64,000 nucleotides of DNA from Pseudonocardiaceae bacterium YIM PH 21723 (GTDB lineage: Bacteria; Actinomycetota; Actinomycetes; Mycobacteriales; Pseudonocardiaceae): contig QZFT01000019.1 in the NCBI GenBank assembly GCA_003600225.1, forward strand, positions 1 to 64,000. The letters are read 5' to 3'. A model generated the notes under the pieces. The model had not been told where the DNA came from and did not search any database. It worked only from the letters and a program-made list of their open reading frames with translations. The position numbers and the translations under genes were made by a program. Below are positions 41,432-49,413 of the stretch, one piece after another (the first letter of the stretch is position 1; every line of letters begins with the position of its first letter).

Positions 41432-42217
41432 TCAGCGGAGTTCGGCGACGCCTGCCCAGATGCCGGACAGCGTGGGATCCCCGGGGACGGGGGATTCCGG
41501 GCGCCACTGGGGAGCGCACACCAGGCCGGGCTCCACCAGGTCGAACCCGTCGAAGAAGCGCAGCACATCGGCGCGGTCGCGCAGGTACATCGGGTCGCGG
41601 CTCTCGTTCATCACCGTGGCCATGCCCGCCTGCTGCGTCGGCATCATGTCCGCCGCCAGGTGCGAGATGGCCAGGTGGCTGCCCGGTGCGAGCCGGTCCC
41701 GGTAGGAGGCCAGCGCGGCGTAGGGCCGCTGCGCCTCGGGGACGAAGTGCAGCACGCCGAGCATCAGCAGGCCGATCGGCTCGGACAGGTCGAGGATCTT
41801 CCTGGCCTGCGAGCTGCCCAGGATCTCCACCGGGTGCGCCAGGTCGCCGAGCAGGATGTCCGTGCCCGGCTCACCGGTCAGCAGCAACTGGCTGTGCGCG
41901 ACGGCGACGTGCTCCTTGTCCACGTACAGCACCCGGATGTCCGGATCGGCCCGGTGGGCGATCTCGTGCACGTTGCCCACGGTGGGGATGCCGGAGCCGA
42001 TGTCCAGGAACTGCCGGATCCCGCGCTGCACCATGTACAACACTGAGCGGCGCAGGAAGGCCCGGTTCATCCGCGCGATCATCCGCGCCTGCGGCTGGGC
42101 CGCGACGAACCGCTCACCGAGCGCGCGGTCCGCCGCCGTGTTGTTGCTGCCGCCGAGCAACCAGTCGTAGACGCGGGCGGCGCTGGAGTCGGTTGCCAAA
42201 AAATCGTCGCTGGTCAC
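41432..42217 (-). CDS. SAM-dependent methyltransferase-like protein (PF04672/SAMT type), copy 2
   Basis: 261 aa. The family signature SAARVYDWLLGGSNNTAADR (residues 12-31) and the SAM-binding region RQFLDIGSGIPTVGNVHE are clear, with LYVDKEHVAVAHS following. The family is very numerous in actinomycetes, often linked to regulators or secondary metabolism, and its substrates are unknown. GTG start at 42217 overlaps the last base of the upstream paralogue's stop codon, so the two are coupled and probably arose by tandem duplication. Confidence 0.9.
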   Translation of the reverse strand: MTSDDFLATDSSAARVYDWLLGGSNNTAADRALGERFVAAQPQARMIARMNRAFLRRSVLYMVQRGIRQFLDIGSGIPTVGNVHEIAHRADPDIRVLYVDKEHVAVAHSQLLLTGEPGTDILLGDLAHPVEILGSSQARKILDLSEPIGLLMLGVLHFVPEAQRPYAALASYRDRLAPGSHLAISHLAADMMPTQQAGMATVMNESRDPMYLRDRADVLRFFDGFDLVEPGLVCAPQWRPESPVPGDPTLSGIWAGVAELR

Positions 42218-43026
42218 TAACGGCGGTAGCCGACGCCCGCGAGCATGCCGGAGACCTCCAGGTCACCGTCCAGATCGGTGGGGGAGTCGGGGTGCCACTC
42301 CGGCAGCCGCACGACGCCCGGCTCCAGGAGCTCGAAGTCCTGGAACAACGCCTCGATCTCCTGCTTGGGCCGCGGGTACATGGGGTCGCGGCTCTGGCTC
42401 ATCACCTTCACCACGCGCTGCATCTGCTCGTTCTTGAACTCGCTGGTGAACTGTGAGATCGCCAGGTAGCTGCCGGGCGTGACGTGGTCGTGGTAGACGC
42501 GGAGCAGGGCCTGCGGGTCCATGCTCTGCGGCACGAAGTGGAAGACGCCGACCATCAGCAGGCCGATCGGCTGGCTGAAGTCCAGCAGCCGCCGGGTCTC
42601 CGCGTGGTGCAGGATCTCCAGGGGGTTCTTCAGGTCCTCCTGCAGCGCGGTGGCCTTCTCGTTGCCCTTGAGCATGATCTGGCTGTGCGCGACCGCGACG
42701 GCCTCGTTGTCCACGTAGACGACCTTGGTCTCCGGGTCGACGCGCTGGGCCACCTCGTGCACATTGCCCACGGTGGGGATGCCGGAGCCGATGTCCAGGA
42801 ACTGCCGGATCCCACGCTGCATCATGAACAGTACGGAGCGGCGCAGGAAGGCCCGGTTGGTGCGGGCACTGATCCGCGCGTCGGGCATGGCGGACAGGAA
42901 CTTCTCCCCGATCGCCCGGTCCGCCGCGAAGTTATGGCCGCCGCCCAGCAGATAGTCGTACACGCGAGCCGCACTGGGCAGCTCCATGTCCACTCCGCCG
43001 GGCAGCCAGCCTGCCGTCTCCGCCAC
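42217..43026 (-). CDS. SAM-dependent methyltransferase-like protein (PF04672/SAMT type), copy 1
   Basis: 269 aa from GTG at 43026 (AAGGGG six bases upstream); a longer frame to 43107 is not supported. Carries the same motifs as its neighbour: SAARVYDYLLGGGHNFAADR and RQFLDIGSGIPTVGNVHE, plus PIGLLMVGVFHFVPQ. The two proteins are clearly paralogous, with identical stretches such as RAFLRRSVL. Tandem arrangement with a one-base overlap suggests hetero-oligomer formation or recent duplication. Substrate unknown. Confidence 0.9.
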   Translation of the reverse strand: MAETAGWLPGGVDMELPSAARVYDYLLGGGHNFAADRAIGEKFLSAMPDARISARTNRAFLRRSVLFMMQRGIRQFLDIGSGIPTVGNVHEVAQRVDPETKVVYVDNEAVAVAHSQIMLKGNEKATALQEDLKNPLEILHHAETRRLLDFSQPIGLLMVGVFHFVPQSMDPQALLRVYHDHVTPGSYLAISQFTSEFKNEQMQRVVKVMSQSRDPMYPRPKQEIEALFQDFELLEPGVVRLPEWHPDSPTDLDGDLEVSGMLAGVGYRR

Positions 43027-43143
43027 GAGGCACCCCTTCTCGATCTTGACCTGCGAGCGCCAGGTTACCCATAACGTCAACGCGGAAACAGTGTGACGCA
43101 ACCACATTCGGTCAAGTGCGCGGTAATCGGTATACGGCGTTCA

Positions 43144-43854
43144 CTAACGGTATTCCGGGTTCTCGAAGTCGAACCGGCAGCCCGCGTCCCACTCCGACCG
43201 CTGGTTGCCGTGCGCCGGCATGCCGCCCGCCCGCTTGAGCAGTGCGCCGAGGTGCATCAGGTTCCACGTCATGAACGTGGTGTTCCGGTTGGTGAAATCG
43301 TTGTCCCGGCCGCCGCCGTCGGGGTCCAGGTAGGACGGACCGGGACCGGCCTCGCCGATCCAGCCGGCGTCGGCCTGCGGCGGGATGGCGTAGCCGAGGT
43401 GCTGCAGGCTGTAGAGCACGTTCATCGCGCAGTGTTTGATGCCGTCCTCGTTGCCGGTGATCAGGCAACCGCCGACGCGGCCGTAATAGGCGTACTGCCC
43501 GGCGTCGTTGAGCAGGCTGGAACAGGCGTAGAGCCGTTCGATGACCTTCTTCATCACGGAGGAGTTGTCGCCCAGCCAGATGGGGCCGGCCAGTACCAGG
43601 ATGTCCGCGTCGAGGACCTTCCGGTAGATCTCCGGCCAGGCGTCGGTGGCGGCGCCGTGCTCGGTCATGTCCGGCCAGACACCGGTGGCGATGTCCAGGT
43701 CGATCGCCCGCAGCACCTCGGTCCGCACGCCGTGCTTGTCCATGATGCCGCGGCTGATGTCGATCAGCCCCTGGGTGTTGCTGGGCTCGGGGGAGTACTT
43801 CAGCGTGCAGTTGATGAACAGTGCGCGCAGATCGTCGAAGCGTAGGTCTGTCAT
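43144..43854 (-). CDS. Flavodoxin-fold NAD(P)H-dependent oxidoreductase-like protein
   Basis: 236 aa. The N-terminal LRALFINCTLKYSPEPSNTQGLI (residues 9-31) is the phosphate-binding loop for FMN, and LVLAGPIWLGDNSSVMKKVIERL is the second conserved FMN-contact segment of the flavodoxin/NADPH-dependent reductase group. The GRVGGCLITGNEDG motif completes the fold. It probably reduces quinones or other small acceptors. Single gene, no operon partner; ATG start. Confidence 0.85.
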   Translation of the reverse strand: MTDLRFDDLRALFINCTLKYSPEPSNTQGLIDISRGIMDKHGVRTEVLRAIDLDIATGVWPDMTEHGAATDAWPEIYRKVLDADILVLAGPIWLGDNSSVMKKVIERLYACSSLLNDAGQYAYYGRVGGCLITGNEDGIKHCAMNVLYSLQHLGYAIPPQADAGWIGEAGPGPSYLDPDGGGRDNDFTNRNTTFMTWNLMHLGALLKRAGGMPAHGNQRSEWDAGCRFDFENPEYR

Positions 43855-43950
43855 GTCGGCCAGTCTGCTGACTGTGTCCGGGTGTCGCGCGGTGAGCGGC
43901 GGGTCTGTCAGTAACCGGTAAGGACTGGGGCTGGGGGTTGCGTCGGGTTG

Positions 43951-44323
43951 TTGGCGAAAGAGGCTTTGGAGGGGGAGACGGGTGGGGGCCGCGGGTCTTT
44001 CCTGCCGGGCTGTTGGGTTCGGGGTGACCTGGGGTGGTCGGGGGAGCGAGCGCTCAGTCCACTGTGGACCGGGGTGTTGTGCACGGTTAGAGACGATTTC
44101 CGGCCTGGATTTCGTCTCTAACCATGCACAACCGCACCCCGTTCACCCACAAGAACACCACCAGCACCAGCAGCCCCTCCAGCAACGCGCAGATCCGCGC
44201 CGGAAGCCACCTAAACCCGAAACCCAGCCCCGAAAGCCCAGACTGGCGTGCCCCCACCAGACGCCCGGGGCAGGAAAGACAGGTCAACCCACCCAACTCC
44301 CCCTCCAAAGCCGCTTTCCCCAA
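43951..44323. repeat. Large palindromic non-coding repeat, element B
   Basis: A 373-bp relative of element A. The left arm starts TTGGCGAAAGAGGCTTTGGA at 43951 (A at 24610 differs at one base in this stretch), and the right arm runs about 44237-44323. Inside are CAGTCCACTGTGGACC (44055-44070, identical to A), a hairpin TTGTGCACGGTTAGAGACGA paired with 44112-44131 (19 of 20 positions), and CACCCCGTTCACCCACAAGA starting at 44135. No credible ORF. B is shorter than A because about 100 bases left of the dyad are absent. Confidence 0.7.
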
Positions 44324-44851
44324 CAGCCGGACCCGACCCCGCCCGCCCAGCCGCGCCGAGCGGTCGCACCCATCCCGCGGGCTGATCATGAACCGCCGTT
44401 CGGCGATTCCGGCGGCCCGCTGAGCGGCCTCGAGTGTTGTCTGGCCGAAGACAACGGTGTCCAATTTTCAGTACGCCGAGTGAGAAAGCGATTACGCCGA
44501 GCGAGCGGTACCGGACGGTCGGCGTGCGCAACACTTTCGGGTTCGGCGTGTCCACGTGCGGCAATGTCACCTAGAGGTAAGAAGTAGTGACGCCTAGCAG
44601 GGGGTCGTGGTTGCATCCACGGCGGGTCGAAATTGCTGACTGTGAGCTATGGCGCACAAATCCAGGCCTGCAGTAAGCTGAACGGGTGAACGACCAAGCC
44701 TCAAACCGCCTGAAAGTGTGCGGAGCGCTACAGAGGTTTGGATCCGGAGCGATATCAGTGCCACGATCCCTGGCGGCCCGGAGAACTCCCCACTGGGGGA
44801 ACAACTACGACGCGTTAGGGAAACTGGCGTCGACGAAGTCGAGGAGTCTCG
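44324..44851. other. Gene-free region with a 13-bp direct repeat
   Basis: About 530 bases between element B and the gene at 44852. TACGCCGAGTGAG (44472-44484) and TACGCCGAGCGAG (44493-44505) are direct repeats 21 bp apart, two helical turns, which suggests a dimeric regulator site. Short ORFs here (for example 44686-44868) have no family or coding support and were not called. Confidence 0.4.
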
Positions 44852-45217
44852 ATGAACGCGACCGTTAGGTGGATGAACGGTGACACCGATACGGCGGACC
44901 ATGCAGTGGTGGACGACCTGCCTCTGCCGGCGACCTGGCGTGAGCGGCCTGCTTTCGAGGCCCTCTGCGGAGTGATCGTCGACGAAGAGGTCGTCGTCCA
45001 GAGCCCACTGTCCGTCGGACCGGATGGTCGACCGCTCATTTCCAACACGGGAGCCTTCCGCCGCCTGATCAACCGGTGTGAGCGTTGCGAACGTGTGCTG
45101 TGGGCCCGGCAGACCCTGCGTGATCTGGGCGAGCCCACCCGCCACCAGCGCACCAAGCGCGGCTGGTTGGACAAGTTGCGCGGCAAGTCGGCCGCCGAAG
45201 GCACTGCGGAGTTCTGA
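44852..45217 (+). CDS. Hypothetical protein with a CERCERV motif
   Basis: 121 aa. ATG at 44852 with GAGGAG five bases upstream is a good start. The protein has a DHAVVDDLPLPATWRE segment, then SNTGAFRRLINRCERCERVLWARQ and a basic C-terminus (HQRTKRGWLDKLRGK). The two cysteines could bind metal only with a partner. Similar small proteins are common in actinomycetes, often near regulators; I do not recognise a functional family. Followed by two small, possibly coupled ORFs. Confidence 0.65.
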   Translation: MNATVRWMNGDTDTADHAVVDDLPLPATWRERPAFEALCGVIVDEEVVVQSPLSVGPDGRPLISNTGAFRRLINRCERCERVLWARQTLRDLGEPTRHQRTKRGWLDKLRGKSAAEGTAEF

Positions 45218-45273
45218 CCCCGCGGAGCAAGCTGCCGCTCGATATCAACCGGTTACCCGCCCGGCTCAGTGTT

Positions 45274-45471
45274 GTGCCGGCCGATCTTTTCGGTTCGACG
45301 GGTCATCGCGCTCTCGTTCGGCGACGAGAAGCAGCCGGTTATCGAGTAGCAGTCAAAACCGCACCTGAGAACACATTCGGCTACGACAGAATCATCGTGT
45401 CGGAGCTAACGTGGTGGCGTTGGTCACCGACAACGAGAGTGTCGGTCTACTACGAGGTGCACGAAACATGA
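45274..45471 (+). CDS. Possible small protein, coupled to the next ORF
   Basis: 65 aa from GTG at 45274. The only support is that its TGA overlaps the next ATG (ATGA) and that the same frame is open back to the end of the preceding gene. The residues (STGHRALVRRREAAGYRV, WWRWSPTTRVSVYYEV) show no known family. No ribosome-binding site is obvious. It may be spurious. Confidence 0.3.
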   Translation: MPADLFGSTGHRALVRRREAAGYRVAVKTAPENTFGYDRIIVSELTWWRWSPTTRVSVYYEVHET

Positions 45472-45686
45472 GTACTACCCGCTCGGCATCGACAATGGAG
45501 TCGGAGCCCGAGACAGTCGGACTGCCCACTGCCCCCTGCAGCGTGGTGTGGAGTAAAGGCCACGCCTACGTACTGGAGCGGCGCAACGGCCGGGCCCACT
45601 GGACCGGCGTTGACGACCGTGGACGTCCGCAATCCCTGAGCAACGCCGACCTGCTTCGGCGAGGCTGGACGCACACCCGCTCCTGA
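45468..45686 (+). CDS. Small hypothetical protein
   Basis: 72 aa from ATG at 45468, with GAGGTG eight bases upstream. The second half, PCSVVWSKGHAYVLERRNGRAHWTGVDDRGRPQSL, looks like a compact beta-rich domain with a Trp pair. It follows the preceding ORF with an ATGA overlap and lies just before the conserved phosphatidyltransferase block, 157 bases away. Function unknown. Confidence 0.5.
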   Translation: MSTTRSASTMESEPETVGLPTAPCSVVWSKGHAYVLERRNGRAHWTGVDDRGRPQSLSNADLLRRGWTHTRS

Positions 45687-45843
45687 ATGGGTGGGGTGCA
45701 GGCCGGTGGGGAACCGTTCCATAACCGGATGCGAATGTGATCTGGTGACGACACGAGATTCCCCACCGACCAACCGCGCATGTGCATCAGCTTCTGCGCC
45801 TAATATGCAGATGCTGGCTATGCAAGTGCCGGGAGGAGGCCAC

Positions 45844-46473
45844 GTGGCGCGCAGCGATGTGCAAGCACTGAGGGAAGCCAGCGAGCGCTGGCTCACGGTG
45901 CCCAACGTGCTCAGTGTGCTCAGGCTGCTGGGTGTGCCGCTGTTCCTGTGGCTGTTACTCGGCCCGAAAGAGGATCTGCTGGCCTTCGTGGTGCTGGCGC
46001 TGTCCGGGCTGACCGACTGGCTGGACGGCAAGCTGGCCCGCTGGCTGGACCAGACCAGCCGGCTCGGCGCGATGCTCGACCCGATCGCGGACCGGCTCTA
46101 CATCGTCGCCACGCTGGTGGCCTTCCTGATCCGGGACGTCGTGCCCTGGTGGGTGGCCGCCGTGCTGCTGGCGCGAGACCTGGTGCTGGCGCTGACCCTG
46201 CCGGTGCTGCGCCGTCGGGGCTTCGACCCGCCGCCGGTGAGCTACCTGGGCAAGGCGGCGACCTTCAACCTGCTCTACGCCTTCCCGCTGTTGCTGCTGG
46301 CCACCACGCGATCCGACTCGCCGGTGCTCCAGGGCATCATCGAGGTGGCTCGGCCGTTCGCCTACGCGTTCACCGTCTGGGGCGGCGCGCTCTACCTGTG
46401 GACCGCGGTGCTGTACCTGTGGCAGGTGACCGCTGCATTGAAGCTGGCCCGGGCGGAGTCGCGGGTTGGCTGA
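45844..46473 (+). CDS. CDP-alcohol phosphatidyltransferase (Rv1822/PgsA2-like)
   Basis: 209 aa from GTG at 45844, preceded by GGGAGGAGG; a longer reading from 45691 adds non-homologous residues. The family signature DxxDGxxARx8GxxxDxxxD is complete: DWLDGKLARWLDQTSRLG followed by AMLDPIADR. About six membrane helices. It transfers a phosphatidyl group from CDP-diacylglycerol to an alcohol such as glycerol-3-phosphate in phospholipid synthesis. First gene of the conserved actinobacterial block that continues to gcvP. Confidence 0.9.
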   Translation: MARSDVQALREASERWLTVPNVLSVLRLLGVPLFLWLLLGPKEDLLAFVVLALSGLTDWLDGKLARWLDQTSRLGAMLDPIADRLYIVATLVAFLIRDVVPWWVAAVLLARDLVLALTLPVLRRRGFDPPPVSYLGKAATFNLLYAFPLLLLATTRSDSPVLQGIIEVARPFAYAFTVWGGALYLWTAVLYLWQVTAALKLARAESRVG

Positions 46474-47296
46474 GCCGCAGGTCCCGATGGATCCGGCCGA
46501 GAAACTGGCCCGCAGGCTGCTCGGTGACCACCTGGACCCCGGCTATGCCCAGCGCGCCGCCCAAGGCCGTCCGTCCACCCGGCTGGACCGGGTCTGGATG
46601 ATCGCCGTGCTGCTGGTGATCGGCCTCATCCTGGGTGCGGCCGCCGCCGACGCGGGCTCGCGGGCTCCGGCCACCGAGCAGACCCGCAGGGGCCTCGTCG
46701 GCTCGGTGCGTGGCGCTCAGCAGGACACCGACCGGCTCGGCCACCGGGCGCAGGAACTCGGACAGGCGGTGGAAGCCGCCCGCCGTGCCGCGCTGGACGG
46801 CGACCAGACCGGCGCGAACGCCCTGGCGGAACTGCGCAGGCTGCAGATCGACGCGGGCACCATCGAGGTCACCGGGCCCGGCATGCGGATCACCGTGGAC
46901 GACAAGGGCGACTCCCGGCGGCCGGCCACCAGCACCAGCACGGTGCTGGACGGGGATCTCCAGGTGCTGGTCAACTCGCTGTGGTCGGCGGGAGCCGAGG
47001 CGATCTCGGTGAACGGCATCCGGCTCCAGCCCAAGAGCACCATCCGGCAGGCCGGCGGGGCGATCCTGATCGACAACCGGCCGGTCGGCCGCCCCTACGT
47101 GGTGGAGGCGATCGGCGCCGCCGCCGAACTGCATCGCCGGTTCCTCAGTACCGACGCCTATGGGCGGTTCACCGCCTTCTCCCAGCTGTATGGCACGGTG
47201 TTCACCATCGCGCAGGCGGACGAGCTGCGGCTACCGGCGGGTGACCCGGGCCGCCCGCGCGTTGCCACGCCCATGACCAGCACTTCAGGGAGGTGA
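46466..47296 (+). CDS. DUF881-family membrane-anchored protein (Rv1823-like)
   Basis: 276 aa from TTG at 46466, which overlaps the phosphatidyltransferase stop; ATG at 46487 is the alternative. One membrane helix (DRVWMIAVLLVIGLILGAA), a coiled-coil-prone region (about 70-120), and the DUF881 core: GPGMRITVDDKG, LQVLVNSLWSAGAEAISVNGIRL, GGAILIDNRPVGRPYVVEAIG. The family is conserved beside division or envelope genes in actinobacteria, but its biochemical role is unknown. A second DUF881 gene lies two genes downstream. Confidence 0.9.
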   Translation: MAEPQVPMDPAEKLARRLLGDHLDPGYAQRAAQGRPSTRLDRVWMIAVLLVIGLILGAAAADAGSRAPATEQTRRGLVGSVRGAQQDTDRLGHRAQELGQAVEAARRAALDGDQTGANALAELRRLQIDAGTIEVTGPGMRITVDDKGDSRRPATSTSTVLDGDLQVLVNSLWSAGAEAISVNGIRLQPKSTIRQAGGAILIDNRPVGRPYVVEAIGAAAELHRRFLSTDAYGRFTAFSQLYGTVFTIAQADELRLPAGDPGRPRVATPMTSTSGR

Positions 47297-47300
47297 CGCG

Positions 47301-47633
47301 GTGATCGCCGTGATCGCGCTCGCGGTCGGCATCGTGCTCGGACTCGTCCTGGACCCGACCGCGCCGGACTGGATCCAGCCGTACCTGCCGATCGCCGTGG
47401 TGGCGGCCCTGGACGCGGTCTTCGGCGGCCTGCGGGCCCGCCTCGACGGCAACTTCGACCCCAGGGTGTTCGTGGTCTCGTTCGTGTCGAACGTGCTCAT
47501 CGCCGCGCTGATCGTGCTGCTCGGCGACGAACTGGGGGTCGGCGCCCAGCTGTCCACCGCGGTCGTGGTGGTCCTCGGCATCCGGATCTTCGGCAACGCG
47601 GCCGCCATCCGCCGGCACCTGTTCAAGGCGTGA
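47301..47633 (+). CDS. Small basic protein (Sbp, DUF1290; Rv1824-like)
   Basis: 110 aa. Three predicted helices: residues 2-18 (IAVIALAVGIVLGLVLDP), 30-50 and 70-95. The segment LPIAVVAALDAVFGGLRARLDGNFDPRVF is the family hallmark. GTG at 47301 with GGGAGG upstream. It always sits between two DUF881 genes in this locus type; in Bacillus the homologue also lies in a division-gene region. Role unknown. Confidence 0.9.
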   Translation: MIAVIALAVGIVLGLVLDPTAPDWIQPYLPIAVVAALDAVFGGLRARLDGNFDPRVFVVSFVSNVLIAALIVLLGDELGVGAQLSTAVVVVLGIRIFGNAAAIRRHLFKA

Positions 47634-47635
47634 CC

Positions 47636-48316
47636 ATGGGGCAGAAAAAGCTGGTCAACGCCCTGGTGGCGGTGCTGTGCGTGCTCCTCGGCGTGGCGCT
47701 GGTGACCCAGGTGCGGCGCACCGAGGTCGGCGACACCCTCGCGGATCAACGCCCACAGGACCTAGTGGTGCTGCTGGACGGGTTGCAGCGGCGGGAGGCG
47801 GCGCTGCGCAAGGAGATCACCGACTCCGAGGACGCGCTGCACCGGCTGCGGGAGAGCGGCGACCGGTCGGCGGCGGCCCTGGAGGAGGCGCGGCAGCGCA
47901 CCGTCGCGCTCGGCGTGCTGGCCGGTACGGTGCCCGCCGCCGGACCGGGACTGCGGCTGACGATCTCCGACCCGAGTGGCCAGCTGAACCCGGAACTGCT
48001 GCTCAACGTGCTGCAGGAGCTGCGTGGCGCGGGTGCCGAGGCGGTGCAGATCGGCTCGGTGCGGATCGGCGTGGACTCCGCGTTCACCGGCGACAGCGGC
48101 CAGATCACCCTTGACGGGGTGAAACTGACGCAGCCCTATCAGGTCGTGGTGATCGGCGATCCGCCGACGATGGACGCCGCGATCAACATCCCGGGCGGGG
48201 TGATCGACGCCGTGGAACGTAAGAACGGCAAGGTGGTCAGCAAGCAGGAACAGCGGGTCGAGATCACCGTCCTGCGCCCGCCCAGAGAGCCCAGGTTCGC
48301 CAAGCCCGCTAACTGA
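47636..48316 (+). CDS. DUF881-family membrane-anchored protein (Rv1825-like)
   Basis: 226 aa from ATG at 47636 (AAGG seven bases upstream); GTG at 47630, overlapping the preceding stop, is possible. One N-terminal membrane helix (ALVAVLCVLLGVALVTQV), then a coiled-coil-prone segment (DGLQRREAALRKEITDSEDAL) and the DUF881 core with GPGLRLTISDPSGQ, LQELRGAGAEAVQIGSVRIG and PYQVVVIGDP. Paralogue of the protein at 46466, in the same operon. Probably interacts with it in the envelope (inference). Confidence 0.9.
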   Translation: MGQKKLVNALVAVLCVLLGVALVTQVRRTEVGDTLADQRPQDLVVLLDGLQRREAALRKEITDSEDALHRLRESGDRSAAALEEARQRTVALGVLAGTVPAAGPGLRLTISDPSGQLNPELLLNVLQELRGAGAEAVQIGSVRIGVDSAFTGDSGQITLDGVKLTQPYQVVVIGDPPTMDAAINIPGGVIDAVERKNGKVVSKQEQRVEITVLRPPREPRFAKPAN

Positions 48317-48439
48317 CCGGGTGCACCCGGCGGAATTGATCCATGCCACACCTGGCGTGCTCGTTGGGTGGGAGCCCCCGCGCCTGCTTATGCTGCCACC
48401 CGAAACACGACGCTGTGTCGAAGACCGTAAGGAGTCAAG

Positions 48440-48820
48440 GTGGTTCCCGAAGAGCTCAAGTACACCGAGGAACACGAGTGGATCGCCCAGGCGGGCGAGG
48501 GCACCGTGCGGATCGGGATCACCCACTACGCCCAGGAGCAGCTCGGCGACGTGGTCTTCGTCCAGCTGCCGGACGTCGGTGACAGCTACGCCAGCGGGGC
48601 GACCCTGGGCGAGGTCGAGTCGACCAAGAGCGTCTCGGACATCTACGCGCCGCTGCCGGGCGAGATCGTGGCCCGGAACGAGGCGCTGGTGGACACCCCC
48701 GAGCTGATCAACAGCGACCCGTACGGCGACGGCTGGCTGGTCGAGATCAAGCTGGAGGACGCCTCGGCGGTGAACGGACTGCTCGACGCGGCCAAGTACC
48801 GGGAACTCACCGGGGCGTAG
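48440..48820 (+). CDS. gcvH: Glycine cleavage system H protein
   Basis: 126 aa, standard length. The lipoyl-attachment Lys63 lies in GEVESTKSVSDIYAPL, and the N-terminal ELKYTEEHEWI and C-terminal NSDPYGDGWLVEIKL are conserved. It shuttles the aminomethyl group between the P, T and L proteins during glycine breakdown. GTG start at 48440 with AAGGAG upstream. gcvP lies 4.2 kb downstream under its own riboswitch; gcvT is not in the window. Confidence 0.97.
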   Translation: MVPEELKYTEEHEWIAQAGEGTVRIGITHYAQEQLGDVVFVQLPDVGDSYASGATLGEVESTKSVSDIYAPLPGEIVARNEALVDTPELINSDPYGDGWLVEIKLEDASAVNGLLDAAKYRELTGA

Positions 48821-48831
48821 GACTGTTCTCT

Positions 48832-48896
48832 GTACAGGGCGAGCGCGGGAGTTGATGTTGGGTCCCGAAAGTCGGTGACTTCAGCTCGCCCTGTAC
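48832..48896 (+). repeat. 13-bp inverted repeat between gcvH and garA
   Basis: GTACAGGGCGAGC (48832-48844) pairs perfectly with GCTCGCCCTGTAC (48884-48896) around a 39-nt loop, in the 120-base gcvH-garA gap. It could be a terminator for gcvH or a 5'-UTR structure of garA. The loop (AGTTGATGTTGG...) faintly resembles the CCCGAAGTTGACGATG palindromes. Confidence 0.55.
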
Positions 48897-48941
48897 GTTT
48901 AGTAGTCGAAGCCGCGAACGACCAGCAGGAGGAGAGCTCAG

Positions 48942-49412
48942 GTGAGCCACAATGAGGGGCAGGGTGTCCCGCCGGAGCGGGAAGTAGAGTCCACCTCCAT
49001 TTTCAAGGCGGACTTCTCCAGCCTGGAGGCCGCTGACGCCTCTGCGGAGGCGCCGACGCCGCACGTGTCGGGTGTCGAATCGCTGCCCACCGGATCCGCG
49101 CTGCTCGTCGTGAAGCGTGGCCCGAACGCCGGCTCCCGGTTCCTGCTGGATCGGGACACCACGAGCGCGGGCCGTCACCCGGACAGCGACATCTTCCTCG
49201 ACGACGTGACCGTGTCGCGCCGTCATGCGGAGTTCCGCCGCGAGGGCCGTGACTTCGTCGTCGTCGACGTGGGCAGCCTGAACGGCACCTACGTCAACCG
49301 GGAGCCGGTGGACACCGCCGTGCTGGCCGGAGGCGACGAGGTGCAGATCGGCAAGTTCCGGCTGGTGTTCCTCACCGGTCAGGAAAACCTCGGAGGCCAG
49401 GGAACTCGTTGA
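48942..49412 (+). CDS. garA: FHA-domain protein GarA/OdhI
   Basis: 156 aa. N-terminal phosphorylation region EVESTSIFKADFSS resembles the ETTSVF site of mycobacterial GarA. FHA domain about 55-145: AGRHPDSDIFLDDVTVSRRHAEF with the phosphothreonine-binding Arg, Ser and His, then DVGSLNGTYVNR. In relatives the unphosphorylated protein inhibits 2-oxoglutarate dehydrogenase and glutamate enzymes, and phosphorylation by Pkn kinases switches it off. Position after gcvH matches Rv1826-Rv1827. GTG start with AGGAGGAG upstream. Confidence 0.95.
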   Translation: MSHNEGQGVPPEREVESTSIFKADFSSLEAADASAEAPTPHVSGVESLPTGSALLVVKRGPNAGSRFLLDRDTTSAGRHPDSDIFLDDVTVSRRHAEFRREGRDFVVVDVGSLNGTYVNREPVDTAVLAGGDEVQIGKFRLVFLTGQENLGGQGTR

Positions 49413-49413
49413 G

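Noticed and set aside
44686-44868. 60-codon ORF before the gene at 44852
   Set aside because: No ribosome-binding site, no family, and it overlaps the better-supported start at 44852.
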